64,000 bases of DNA from Isoperla grammatica. Its lineage: Eukaryota > Arthropoda > Insecta > Plecoptera > Perlodidae. The stretch covers positions 82,168,406 to 82,232,405 of the forward strand of contig OX246737.1 of assembly GCA_945910005.1 (NCBI GenBank). Direction: 5' to 3'. The notes under the pieces were generated by a model. It saw only the letters and a list, made by a program, of their open reading frames with translations. It made no database searches and was not told where the DNA came from. This document shows, piece by piece, positions 1-11,478 of this stretch. The stretch's first letter is position 1. Each line of letters opens with the position of its first letter. Made by a program: the position numbers and the translations under genes.

Positions 1-781
1 CGTTCATGGAGGATTTGATTTAGTAGGACTTCCATGCAATGGAATGGTTATTGCTAATGCATTCAGTGCATGAACATTTGCCTGGACTTCATTTATTAGT
101 CTTCGGAGGTTAGCTCCAGAACCCTTGGTAATAGAAGGTACATGGAGTAATTGTCTCACATGTGTCGAGGCTATCAACTTGGTATTGTGATACCTACGTG
201 TCACCAACTGCCACGCTAATTGGAAGTTATCATTAGTGATAGGCAGGTTTTGTACCAGTTGATGAGCCTCTCCTTCGATTGATGAGAGCAGATAATGAAA
301 TTTTTGAATGTTTGAGAGTTGACAGTAATCAATTATCAGAGCTTCAAATGTGTCTTTGAAGTGCAGCCATTGTTCTACATTCCCTGCGAACTTGGACAGG
401 CTTATTGTGGGGAGCTTTATGTGTAGGCCACGCTCACTGTCTGAACCATTTGAGATGGACCCACCAACTGATCGTAAACCATTGGAATTTGCTTCAGCTG
501 GGGGTTCGAGAAGCTGTAAGTACTTAGATTGGACGCTATAGTACTGGCCTTCAAATACCTCCGGATCTGGGGCATGGTTGCCGCCGTCGTCTTCAAACTC
601 TAACTCGTCTTGGTATTTGGTGTAGTTGTCCCAAATAGTTGAGATTTTATCATATCTCACCTTTAAATCCAACTTGTTTGCGTTTCTGCGTAAATGATTC
701 TATGAAGGTTTGCAGTCTTGATAGGGCTGCTTTACAAGACGCTCTTTTATTTATTAGTCCTTTCCTTTTTTCCGTATCCAT
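1..781 (-). pseudogene. BEL/Pao-type LTR retrotransposon gag fragment (DUF1759-like)
   Basis: The minus strand encodes the N-terminal part of a BEL/Pao gag, the particle protein of these LTR retrotransposons. A plausible start is the ATG at 779-781, opening with MDTEKRKGL and a basic helix ending near FIESFTQ. The frame then slips by one base near 675-690 and continues as LDLKVRYDKISTIWD. Further on are landmarks of the DUF1759 region: LPTISLSKFAG, WLHFKDTFEALI, KFHYLLSSIEGEA and HVRQLL. The reading ends at a stop at 4-6, just where the family would continue, so the copy is frameshifted and its right-hand coding part is lost or outside the window. No LTR was identified upstream. The family call rests on recognised motifs, not a search. 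Confidence 0.8.
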
Positions 782-1030
782 TTCGTCTAGGCTCTACCTG
801 TATAAACTTAGGGAAATGAAAGGTAAAGTAATGGAAATGCTAAACTTGAGACACAAATATCATGTTGGAGGTTGACGCAGGTGCTGCCTGGCGTCGAATC
901 CTGAAGCCACGCGAGAAAACCGTTGCGCTCCGCCACTGGGCTCGTTAACCTTGTTCCAGGCTGAGGTGTGTGGCTGCGTGGCTCGGGGGTAGATCTAGGC
1001 GACAGGCAGGCGGGGCGAGAGAACGCACTC

Positions 1031-1719
1031 TAAAGGTGCGTTTCCACTAGGGGGATAAATCCCCGGGACTTTATCCCCCGATAAAATCCGGCGGATATTT
1101 TTCTCTCCCCGGTCACATTTTTCTCCCCGAACCGTGTGCTGAGATATTATCCCCCGTGTCCCCCGCGATCCGTGGCAAGTGGAAGATATTTGGATGTCCG
1201 AGGGATATTTCCTACTGCGCATGCGCAAACTCATTCATCCACACCCCTGAATTACATACCACGACTAGGTTCAAGGTAGTTTGTTTGTCAGTTCGGCCTA
1301 AAAGAGTGAATGTTCGCACATCGCGCGAAATGGAATGGCCCAAGGATGTCGTTCTAAATTTTATTGAGGAACTAGAGAAGAGACCAATTTTGTGGAATGT
1401 TAATAATTCAAACTATAAAAATAAAAACAAACGAAAGGATGCTCTGGACGAACTCTGCAAGTTGTTTTGTACTAGCAAAGATTAGGTACTAGTGATGAAA
1501 GTATGAAGAAAAAAAGAAAAAACCTCAACGCAACAGTGTCAACCTCCATCTTCGAAGCCAAACATGACACTGTTGCTATAACTTGTCCGCCTACAAGTGG
1601 AAACGCAAATGTCCGGGGGAATTTATCCTGAGATAAACTCCCTCGGATATTATCCGCGGGAGTTTATCTCGGGGGATAAAGTCCCGCGGATTTATCCCTC
1701 TAGTGGAAACGCACCTTTA
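1031..1719. mobile_element. 689-bp TIR DNA transposon carrying a MADF remnant (PIF/Harbinger-like)
   Basis: The ends are inverted repeats: TAAAGGTGCGTTTCCACTAG at 1031-1050, with its reverse complement ending at 1719. Homology continues inward through GGGGGATAAA and CTTTATCCC blocks for about 60 bp. No clean target duplication is visible; TAA lies at the left edge and TTA at the right edge, which resembles the TWA sites of PIF/Harbinger elements. The internal MADF fragment also points that way, because those elements carry a MADF/Myb-like second protein. No transposase is present, so the copy is non-autonomous. Confidence 0.75.
1330..1485 (+). pseudogene. MADF-domain fragment inside the TIR element
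   Basis: The 51-aa open frame starts MEWPKDVVLNFIEELEKRP and continues with ILWNVNNSNYKNKNKRKDAL and DELCKLF. This matches the first two thirds of a MADF (Myb/SANT-like in Adf-1) DNA-binding domain, whose usual pattern is a Trp-rich helix, then LW, then YKN..KR..A. It ends TSKD-stop. The missing last helix appears to continue just downstream in another frame as DESMKKKRKNL, so the copy is either frameshifted or lacks an intron call. The full domain is about 85 aa. Nothing shows that it is expressed. Confidence 0.7.
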
Positions 1720-2411
1720 CGAATGCGCGGGCAGGCCAGCTTGCCAACACACCACGCGTCACTCGCTCATACACATTTCCGCGCGAAAAGTTCATTTCCA
1801 CACAGTAAAATATTCACTAGTTATAAACATGATATGACGATGGTATGACACAGTAACCGATCCGGCGCCCGGAAGACCAAATTTATGTACACGAAAATAT
1901 AAATAAATAAATTTCGTCACAAAGTTTCTCTAGTAAAGAATTTAATAAATGAACCACGGTCGGTTGCTGGTAGTCTTATACTCTTACTTATTATACATCA
2001 AAACGCACATACATAAAATTAAATGTTTTAATGTGTGAGTAAATAATATATAAGAACAAAAACACAACACACACTTGACAAAAACGTAGAAGAATAATGC
2101 TAAGAAGACGTCTTAGACAGAATGAATAGCGTGACGAACTACATTGTGTCAGAGTTTCACGCGTACTGAGAATGACCACAGAGGGTGGGTGAAGCCAAAA
2201 CTTGGAACGGAATGCCGCCGTAAGCCAGGCCAAACCTCAAAACATCTACCTTTCAATCTGAGCATGCTTACACCCTCTAGCAAGAAAGGGTGCAGGTAGG
2301 AGACAAATCAAATAACACATATTAAATGACAATTTAAACATGTCGCAAAAAGACAATGTTGATTAAAATTACTGTTGTAAAGAAAAACTAAAATAACTAA
2401 ATACTATAACT
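1720..2411. other. AT-rich DNA without a recognised gene
   Basis: I see no coding similarity, RNA gene or clear repeat structure here. The open frames are short and have no recognisable motif. Confidence 0.5.
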
Positions 2412-3110
2412 AGGAAAACGCTATGTTTGACGCGTTGATAAGCGAACGCGTCCATATCTACGAACTTTGTAACGAAAAGTTCTCAAAGCTAATAAAAACA
2501 ACAATTCCCAACAATTCAAGAATGCGCATTGAAAATTTTTCCTAATTTCCATAGCTATTATACTTCCCGACATTGTTGGATGCAGTGCAATGTGCGTTGC
2601 TAAGAATTTTCGTCGCCATGTTTTCAACACGGTCCGCCACAGCTACTCCAAATACGTATCAGATCGCGTTTACATTAGTATATTCGTACGTAACCGAAAA
2701 CAAAATTTACTATAAGATAGCCACCTCACATTTTGCTGTAACTGTGTTCCATAAAAATATTTTCTAGTATTTTTTGTGTTACTTTGCCAATATTTATCAG
2801 ATCGCCATCAAATGAACATGTTCGTGACCGGAAAAATCTGTAAAAGAATATGGCTATCTCACAATTTGCCGCCATTTTGTTTCAGAAAAATATTTTGCAG
2901 TAACTATGGTGTAACTTTGTAACTTTTCAAACGATTTTGCCTCAAATCTATACACACAATCCACATCGAGGCTTGTAGATGGTCCAAATTTCAAGTTGAT
3001 CGGACTTTCCGTTCGACCGCTATTGACAGACATAAAAAGAAAAAAAAAAAAAAAAAAACAGAACGGAGTGCTATAAGAGTCAAGTGGAGCCGCTCGCTTC
3101 GCTCGCTTAA
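2412..3110 (+). repeat. Dispersed repeat family D, copy 1
   Basis: From AGGAAAACGCT at 2412 to GCTCGCTTCGCTCGCTTAA at 3110, this matches the block that recurs tandemly at 61690-64000. Shared landmarks in order are TTTGACGCGTTGATAAGCGA, ATATCTACGAACTTT, two CGTGACCGG sub-repeats, CACATCGAGGCTTGTGGATG-like sequence, GATCGGACTTTCCGTTCGAC, a poly-A run at 3040-3058 and the terminal GCTCGCTTCGCTCGC. This copy is more diverged from the tandem copies than they are from each other. No protein function is evident. Confidence 0.8.
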
Positions 3111-3540
3111 TGATATTCAACGTAACACAGTGTGTACTTCTAATACTTCGGATCACCTTCAAAGTGATATAGTTTGTGAAGAATCAGAAATTTACTGTAA
3201 TGTGTCTGGTTTACCCGGGATAAAATAATAGAACAATCACACAAATATAAAACTCTAACCAAGCTATCTAACTAAGCTAGTTTGACGATCAGACTTTGGT
3301 TCCACAAACATCACATGGTGTTCCTTGGTTATGGTATTCGAGAAGTTTCAATGTAATAAATATTCATGCCGTTAGGTTTACCTTATGATAGTCTTTATAC
3401 AAATATATATGTAAGGGAGTATATAATTAAATACACTCTTGCCTAAGATAAAACATATTCAGATATTAATTAGCAGAGATGAAATATGTTCAACATGAAA
3501 GTGCGTTTATTCCCTGAAGTTGCCCTAGTGTAACTCTTAC
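3111..3540. other. Probable Shaw intron start
   Basis: On the minus strand this follows the GTAAGAG donor at 3540-3534, so it is intron DNA of the Shaw-type gene. No other feature was recognised. Confidence 0.5.
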
Positions 3541-3734
3541 CTATAGTAGTTAAGCACCTGGGCAAAGACGCCGGGATGTCGGTCGAAGAAATACTCGTTG
3601 AGCAGTTGGTCATAGTTGGCGAGGGCTTCTGTCAGCCTAGACAGTCTTGTGGCGGGGATCTTCTTAAGGGTCGTTTTGTACGTCTCGTAGCGGATACCAC
3701 CCACGTTCAAGATGATGCGGTTCTCCCCGTCCAT
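3541..3734 (-). CDS. Shaw: Shaw-type (Kv3) potassium channel, first T1-domain exon (partial)
   Basis: The minus strand encodes 64 complete codons plus two bases: [18 protein letters not shown], then [31 protein letters not shown] and [14 protein letters not shown]. This is the start of the T1 tetramerisation domain (BTB-fold) that sets subunit assembly in Shaw/Kv3 channels. NVGG, FFDRHPG and LNYYR are family hallmarks. The exon ends CTATAG before GTAAGAG at 3540, splitting the Arg of NYYR. The spliced exon probably begins at 3782, after the acceptor TTCTTGTATGTTGCAG. The rest of the channel (six transmembrane segments, pore) would lie at lower coordinates outside the window. I chose the ATG at 3732-3734 because it fits the known short N-terminus of arthropod Shaw. 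Upstream sits a tandem array of the same exon start. Confidence 0.9.
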
Positions 3735-6542
3735 GCTTAGTGTCACCTCATTGCTGGGACCCGCTGCTCGCGACCACGGGCGCTGCAACATACAAGAACA
3801 TGTCTGTGCATCAGTACAATGTGACACACTTGTCTCGTAGCGGTTACCACCCACGTTCAAGATGATGCGGTTCTCCCCGTCCATGCTTAGTGTCACCTCA
3901 TTGCTCGGACCCGCTGCTCGCGACCACGGGCGCTGCAACATACAAGAACATGTCTGTGCATCAGTACAATGTGACACACTTGTCTGGTAGCGGATACCAC
4001 CCACGTTCAAGATGATGCGGTTCTCCCCGTCCATGCTTAGTGTCACCTCATTGCTGGGACCCGCTGCTCGCGACCACGGGCGCTGCAACATACAAGAACA
4101 TGTCTGTGCATCAGTACAATGTGACACACTTGTCTCGTAGCGGATACCACCCACGTTCAAGATGATGCGGTTCTCCCCGTCCATGCTTAGTGTCACCTCA
4201 TTGCTCGGACCCGCTGCTCGCGACCACGGGCGCTGCAACATACAAGAACATGTCTGTGCATCAGTACAATGTGACACACTTGTCTCGTAGCGGATACCAC
4301 CCACGTTCAAGATGATGCGGTTCTCCCCGTCCATGCTTAGTGTCACCTCATTGCTCGGACCCGCTGCTCGCGACCACGGGCGCTGCAACATACAAGAACA
4401 TGTCTGTGCATCAGTACAATGTGACACACTTGTCTGGTAGCGGATACCACCCACGTTCAAGATGATGCGGTTCTCCCCGTCCATGCTTAGTGTCACCTCA
4501 TTGCTGGGACCCGCTGCTCGCGACCACGGGCGCTGCAACATACAAGAACATGTCTGTGCATCAGTACAATGTGACACACTTGTCTCGTAGCGGATACCAC
4601 CCACGTTCAAGATGATGCGGTTCTCCCCGTCCATGCTTAGTGTCACCTCATTGCTGGGACCCGCTGCTCGCGACCACGGGCGCTGCAACATACAAGAACA
4701 TGTCTGTGCATCAGTACAATGTGACACACTTGTCTCGTAGCGGATACCACCCACGTTCAAGATGATGCGGTTCTCCCCGTCCATGCTTAGTGTCACCTCA
4801 TTGCTGGGACCCGCTGCTCGCGACCACGGGCGCTGCAACATACAAGAACATGTCTGTGCATCAGTACAATGTGACACACTTGTCTGGTAGCGGATACCAC
4901 CCACGTTCAAGATGATGCGGTTCTCCCCGTCCATGCTTAGTGTCACCTCATTGCTGGGACCCGCTGCTCGCGACCACGGGCGCTGCAACATACAAGAACA
5001 TGTCTGTGCATCAGTACAATGTGACACACTTGTCTCGTAGCGGATACCACCCACGTTCAAGATGATGCGGTTCTCCCCGTCCATGCTTAGTGTCACCTCA
5101 TTGCTCGGACCCGCTGCTCGCGACCACGGGCGCTGCAACATACAAGAACATGTCTGTGCATCAGTACAATGTGACACACTTGTCTGGTAGCGGATACCAC
5201 CCACGTTCAAGATGATGCGGTTCTCCCCGTCCATGCTTAGTGTCACCTCATTGCTGGGACCCGCTGCTCGCGACCACGGGCGCTGCAACATACAAGAACA
5301 TGTCTGTGCATCAGTACAATGTGACACACTTGTCTCGTAGCGGATACCACCCACGTTCAAGATGATGCGGTTCTCCCCGTCCATGCTTAGTGTCACCTCA
5401 TTGCTCGGACCCGCTGCTCGCGACCACGGGCGCTGCAACATACAAGAACATGTCTGTGCATCAGTACAATGTGACACACTTGTCTCGTAGCGGATACCAC
5501 CCACGTTCAAGATGATGCGGTTCTCCCCGTCCATGCTTAGTGTCACCTCATTGCTCGGACCCGCTGCTCGCGACCACGGGCGCTGCAACATACAAGAACA
5601 TGTCTGTGCATCAGTACAATGTGACACACTTGTCTCGTAGCGGATACCACCCACGTTCAAGATGATGCGGTTCTCCCCGTCCATGCTTAGTGTCACCTCA
5701 TTGCTGGGACCCGCTGCTCGCGACCACGGGCGCTGCAACATACAAGAACATGTCTGTGCATCAGTACAATGTGACACACTTGTCTCGTAGCGGATACCAC
5801 CCACGTTCAAGATGATGCGGTTCTCCCCGTCCATGCTTAGTGTCACCTCATTGCTGGGACCCGCTGCTCGCGACCACGGGCGCTGCAACATACAAGAACA
5901 TGTCTGTGCATCAGTACAATGTGACACACTTGTCTCGTAGCGGATACCACCCACGTTCAAGATGATGCGGTTCTCCCCGTCCATGCTTAGTGTCACCTCA
6001 TTGCTCGGACCCGCTGCTCGCGACCACGGGCGCTGCAACATACAAGAACATGTCTGTGCATCAGTACAATGTGACACACTTGTCTCGTAGCGGATACCAC
6101 CCACGTTCAAGATGATGCGGTTCTCCCCGTCCATGCTTAGTGTCACCTCATTGCTCGGACCCGCTGCTCGCGACCACGGGCGCTGCAACATACAAGAACA
6201 TGTCTGTGCATCAGTACAATGTGACACACTTGTCTCGTAGCGGATACCACCCACGTTCAAGATGATGCGGTTCTCCCCGTCCATGCTTAGTGTCACCTCA
6301 TTGCTGGGACCCGCTGCTCGCGACCACGGGCGCTGCAACATACAAGAACATGTCTGTGCATCAGTACAATGTGACACACTTGTCTCGTAGCGGATACCAC
6401 CCACGTTCAAGATGATGCGGTTCTCCCCGTCCATGCTTAGTGTCACCTCATTGCTGGGACCCGCTGCTCGCGACCACGGGCGCTGCAACATACAAGAACA
6501 TGTCTGTGCATCAGTACAATGTGACACACTTGTCTCGTAGCG
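3682..6542 (-). repeat. 19-copy tandem array of a 150-bp unit holding the Shaw splice acceptor and exon start
   Basis: The unit repeats at exactly 150 bp (for example 3691, 3841, 3991 and so on to 6391). It covers about 50 nt of intron end, including a TACTGAT branch-point-like motif and the acceptor TTCTTGTATGTTGCAG, plus about 100 nt of exon with the ATG and the codons for [16 protein letters not shown]. The lowest-coordinate unit runs into the real exon; 18 more lie upstream. Since 150 is a multiple of three and no stop occurs, the whole array is one open frame of 50-aa repeats. Units differ at only three positions I could see: Glu/Gln (Gln in four units), a silent CCC/CCG, and one Ile to Asn. 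No good splice donor is present within the unit. Confidence 0.95.
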
Positions 6543-6724
6543 ATTGTTTATGTTTTGGAATTGTTGGTCTCTTGTCCCGTTCTATAAGTGCAGATTCTGT
6601 CAAAACATTTTCAACAGCTCAATTTTATATCTTTCAAATCGTCTATTTTTGTGTGTTCCCCCCTTTTTCCCGTTATTGTTCTATGTTCTTTATATGTGGA
6701 CGTTGTTGATGTACCTCTTGTGTG
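6543..6724. other. T-rich DNA next to the Shaw array
   Basis: Repeat identity stops abruptly at 6542. The T-rich DNA beyond it has no recognised gene and is probably intron or upstream sequence of the Shaw-type gene. Confidence 0.4.
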
Positions 6725-7320
6725 TGCTGGTCTGCTGGTATTATTACTCTTCTTCTTATTATTATTATGATAATTATATTATTATTATTTTTATTTTATT
6801 GAATGTATCACAATCATACAATCTCGGTCAAAACCGGCGTTAGCATGTTATACGGACGTAATGTCATCGATTTCCATGTGTCTACCTTATTAAACTTCAC
6901 TAATCACATGTTATTAGTTCAAACAGTCATCAATCTCGGTCAAAGCTGGTATTTACATGTTATACGGACAATACGGATGTAATGTCAAGTATTTCCATGA
7001 GGCACCTTGTTCAACTTCAGTCATTACTGTCTTATTAGTTCTTGTTCATAGTATAGCCTATACAGGCTACACTGTATATTGATATGATCTTCTTTGCGTC
7101 GTCTTCGTGTGTGTCTTCTTTGCGTCGTGTTACTGTTTGTACGGTCCTGGCTGATTCCTTGAAGACACCCTAGTAATTCTACTCTATGGACAATGGGATC
7201 CACGAAAACCATGTCAGGATGGATATTGTCTCGAAGGATTCATTCTCATAAGTTTAAACTAGTTCTTAATGTTCTTCGGTATGTTAATGTTCACGTCATG
7301 TTCTGTCGAATCAAAGTGCG
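6725..7320 (-). mobile_element. Diverged 3' end of an RLE-type LINE (family B, copy B1)
   Basis: Impure (ATT)n at 6728-6800 is followed by TCGGTCAAAACCGGCGTTAGC and TTCCATGTGTCTACCTTATT. These match the 3' end of family B seen at 9770, 19050 and 29196. The TCGGTCAAA block occurs twice (about 6825 and 6935). Matches such as CACGAAAACCA and GGATGGA continue weakly to about 7320. Coding content is lost. Confidence 0.6.
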
Positions 7321-8190
7321 TTTGTTGTTTCGAAAAGACAATGCACTCAGTCGGTACATCTCCCAGTTTGATTGAAAGTTCACTTCAAAACTTATCCCCT
7401 GGCGGAGGTTCGGTAAACCTGAACGGACCTTGCATGTATCATAGTATTTCCTTTTAACGTCCTTGATACGAGTCCTCTCGCGATTACCCTGGTGGGGTCT
7501 CGTCGAACTCCAGAACCACGAGTGATGTTAGCGGCAATTTTGCGGACTGCCTCTCGTAAATTTTCAATTACTTTTCAGATTTCAAAGACGAAAAGTCCTC
7601 TCAATTCTGAAAAGATTGATAAGTGCTTACGAACAACTGCTAATATATCTTACTTTATTCATATGATCTTGGTAAATTATGAGTTATGAATAATATGAAC
7701 TACAAGCACCGAGATTGGCCACTAATGGCGCTAGTGAAAACGAATGAAGCGCTCAAAGTGGCAATGTCGCGCAACAACCTGCTGAAGCAGTGTCGTTCTT
7801 TCTACGTCGATAATGGCAAATTGTGAAAATTGTTTAATTAAATACGCCTTTCAAAATTTTTGGATTGATTATGAATCGCATCAGTAAATCTTAAAAAGGC
7901 AAGCCACCATTTTAATCAGGACACGTTTTAGACGTACAAACAACAAATTACACACCACAAACACAAACAAAACAAGACAAAAAGACGAAAACAAAAAACA
8001 CAAAACAAAACAACAAAACAAAATAAATACACATGCACAATAAAAAACAAAACAAACACCAAAAAACAAGATATATCACAATAATATCCAGCACTATTTT
8101 CAACCGCGGAATAAAATCTTCAGCAGTTAGTTGCTACATTTGGCCACATATAGCGCTGTATGTACTAACACACGGTGTCTCTGTTACTAT
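7321..8190. other. AT-rich DNA without a recognised gene
   Basis: The stretch includes an A/C-rich region at 7925-8075 that opens short spurious frames. No family resemblance was recognised. Confidence 0.4.
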
Positions 8191-8785
8191 TACTACGTTT
8201 ACATGCAGGTTTGAAATCGATTTGAGAACGTTTTGAGTTTTCAAAACAGCATATAAACACTTCGAAAGTGGGTTTGGATCGGTTCGAGTCACGCCTGTTT
8301 GCTCGCAGGGGTGACTTGAAAACTAGTTTTGGAAACTGCCATGTAAACACCCCACTGCCGCCAATACGTTTCGACTTGGCGGGCTCATTAGCAAACTAAA
8401 CCGGCGGTGGCAGTGCAAAGTGAGGTTAGATTCTCACTTTTCTACCGCGCTTGTATCTTCTAGATGGTAATATATTATATTTTGAAGTCGCAAGTCTTAA
8501 AATATAACAAATGTGTGAGGATTACATGTTGTGACAGCTAAATGTGACAGCTTTGTTGTTTTGTTGTTGTTGTTGTTGTATAGATTACCCGCACTGCCCT
8601 CTCTGTTGTTCCAATGTCTCTTTAGAAAGCAGTGAAATGTCTTATTGTAAGTGGCGCTGTATACCGGGAAATGTACGAACTAAAAAATGGTTTGAGAACG
8701 TATTCAGATCGATGGCATGTAAACGATCGACGGTTTTGGTTTGACTTGAGTCAAAACTTTTTCAAACCTGCATGTAAACGTAGTA
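8191..8785. mobile_element. 595-bp MITE with inverted ends
   Basis: The left end TACTACGTTTACATGCAGG (8191) is mirrored by CCTGCATGTAAACGTAGTA ending at 8785, and inward similarity continues through TTTGAAA and TTGAGAACG. Degenerate CATGTAAAC motifs recur inside, and a (TTG)n run lies at about 8550-8578. There is no transposase and no convincing target duplication, so I leave the superfamily open. Confidence 0.7.
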
Positions 8786-8975
8786 TGTTAGACAAAAACA
8801 AAACAGAACAAAACTGAGTCCCGACTATCTCGGAACAACCACTTAAAACTAAATTAAACTATTATTTATGTGAATATAAATGCAAACTAGTACTTCCCTT
8901 CAATTTCCCTCGTAGTAGACATCTTATGGAACACCCCTATATCAAAAACTGGGACTAATTTTTCCTTCTATCATG

Positions 8976-9011
8976 GAAATTATTATTATTAATATTATTA
9001 TATATATATAG
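8976..9011 (+). repeat. Impure (ATT)n/(AT)n microsatellite
   Basis: A short ATTATTATTAATATTATTA run followed by TATATATA, at the 5' edge of the family-A LINE fragment A1. Confidence 0.8.
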
Positions 9012-9748
9012 TCTTATATTATAATATTAAAACAATTTATCAATCTCTGGCAGAATCCGTATTAATGTATGGTATTTAAGCATGGGGTAACGCGTCACAA
9101 TCTAATTTGAATAACTTAATAAGCTTACAGAATCGACTGATGCGTTTGTTCACTAACTCAGTTGAAAATGAGACCGGAGATAATATTTATTTGAAGGGAG
9201 ATGTGTTACCGGTTAATCAATTATATATGTTCAGGCTTGCAATACAATTCAATTTTAAATCTAACTTTAAAACACCCATCCATCGTTCCATCGCAACGCG
9301 TTCTCAAAATACTGCTTTTTATTATGTGCCGAATTATAACAATAAGCATGGCGCCAGGACCCTTAAAGTAATAATCCCTAGTATTTTTAATGATTTGCCT
9401 CAGTATATTACCGCGCTTCCCTCACTTGGTCAATTTAAAAGAGAAGTTAAAGATTTCTATATAAATAAAAATAATTAATGAGACAGTTAAGTTTAGTCTC
9501 GGTTGTGTTTTCTTTGCTTTGGTAGCTTATAAAGTGTATGTTAATGTTTGTAAATCTTCATTTTCTTCACAATTATTTTAATAATTTTTTTATTTTTAAA
9601 TTAATTATGTTAATACGAAATTATTTGTGGTTTTTGTGTATTTTGTTTCTTTTGGGGAGAACCCCACAGTCAAGCCTTAGGGCTTAGTGGGATAACAATT
9701 ATGTATACTTTTGTGTCAATATAACTCTCAATAAAAAAAATGAAAAAA
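9012..9748 (+). mobile_element. 5'-truncated CR1/jockey-group LINE (family A, copy A1)
   Basis: Coding remnant 9032-9478 reads AESVLMYGI-stop-AWGNAS and then KVIIPSIFNDLP. It aligns with the C-terminal end of the open RT protein at 16341-18479 (AESLISYGLLAWGNAS, LVPKLFNELP). One in-frame TAA lies at about 9077. The 3' UTR holds a stem-loop at 9662-9691 and an A-rich tail ending near 9748, after which (ATT)n starts. Confidence 0.8.
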
Positions 9749-10323
9749 AATTATTAGTATTATTATTTTATTGTTGCAATACATACAAACTCGAGCAAAA
9801 CCGGTGTAAACATGTTGTACGGACATAAATGTCAAGTATTTTCATGTGTTTACCTTATTAAAATCTACATTAAAACTAATTAATTAAATATATCATTGTC
9901 CATATTATTTTTCCAAAACAAACTGTGGATGCTATGTGTACAGTCGTGGCCGATTTGTACTCATCCCAGCATTCGCTCGTACCACCGTCAGGATGGAGAA
10001 CTTCTTGAAGTCTTCATACTTCTTAGTTCAAAAATTTTCGCACTATCCTACACGTGTTCAAAATTATTGCTTTTTGCATCTCGATGTATATATGTTCGGT
10101 TGGAGACCAATTAGTTTAATATTGTCATGGAGTTTACGCGGCACAATGCCATTTGCTGATATAATTAATACGACAACAGTAACATTATTTCTGCTTCCAC
10201 AACCTTTTTATTTCAATAGATAACTCTTTATATCTGTTTATCTTTTCCCGCCAAGTTGTCTCTACATTGTGGCATAAAGGCACGGAAACATCAATTAAAA
10301 TCGTTTCTTGTTTCTTCTTGGCA

Positions 10324-10325
<2 letters not shown>
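9749..10325 (-). mobile_element. 5'-truncated RLE-type LINE (family B, copy B2)
   Basis: On the minus strand this copy starts inside the endonuclease domain and runs to the 3' UTR. It ends at the junction TTATTGTTGCAATACATAC (plus-strand view, about 9770), which is shared exactly with copies at 19050 and 29198. (ATT)n abuts both ends, at about 9749-9772 and 10324 onward. The coding part has stops. Confidence 0.8.

Positions 10326-11478
<1,153 letters not shown>

Noticed and set aside
879..950. tRNA-like sequence on the minus strand (box-B-like GGATTCGACGCC)
   Set aside because: The acceptor ends do not pair and the A-box match is weak. It may be part of the BEL element's non-coding region.
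1597..1848. 83-aa frame rich in YPREFISGDKV
   Set aside because: It lies across the inverted terminal repeat of the MADF-bearing element and reflects that repeat, not a gene.
3537..6527. A single 996-aa repeat protein on the minus strand
   Set aside because: It is the Shaw exon array read straight through its intron parts. Each unit has a strong splice acceptor in the middle, so a continuous protein is unlikely without transcript evidence.
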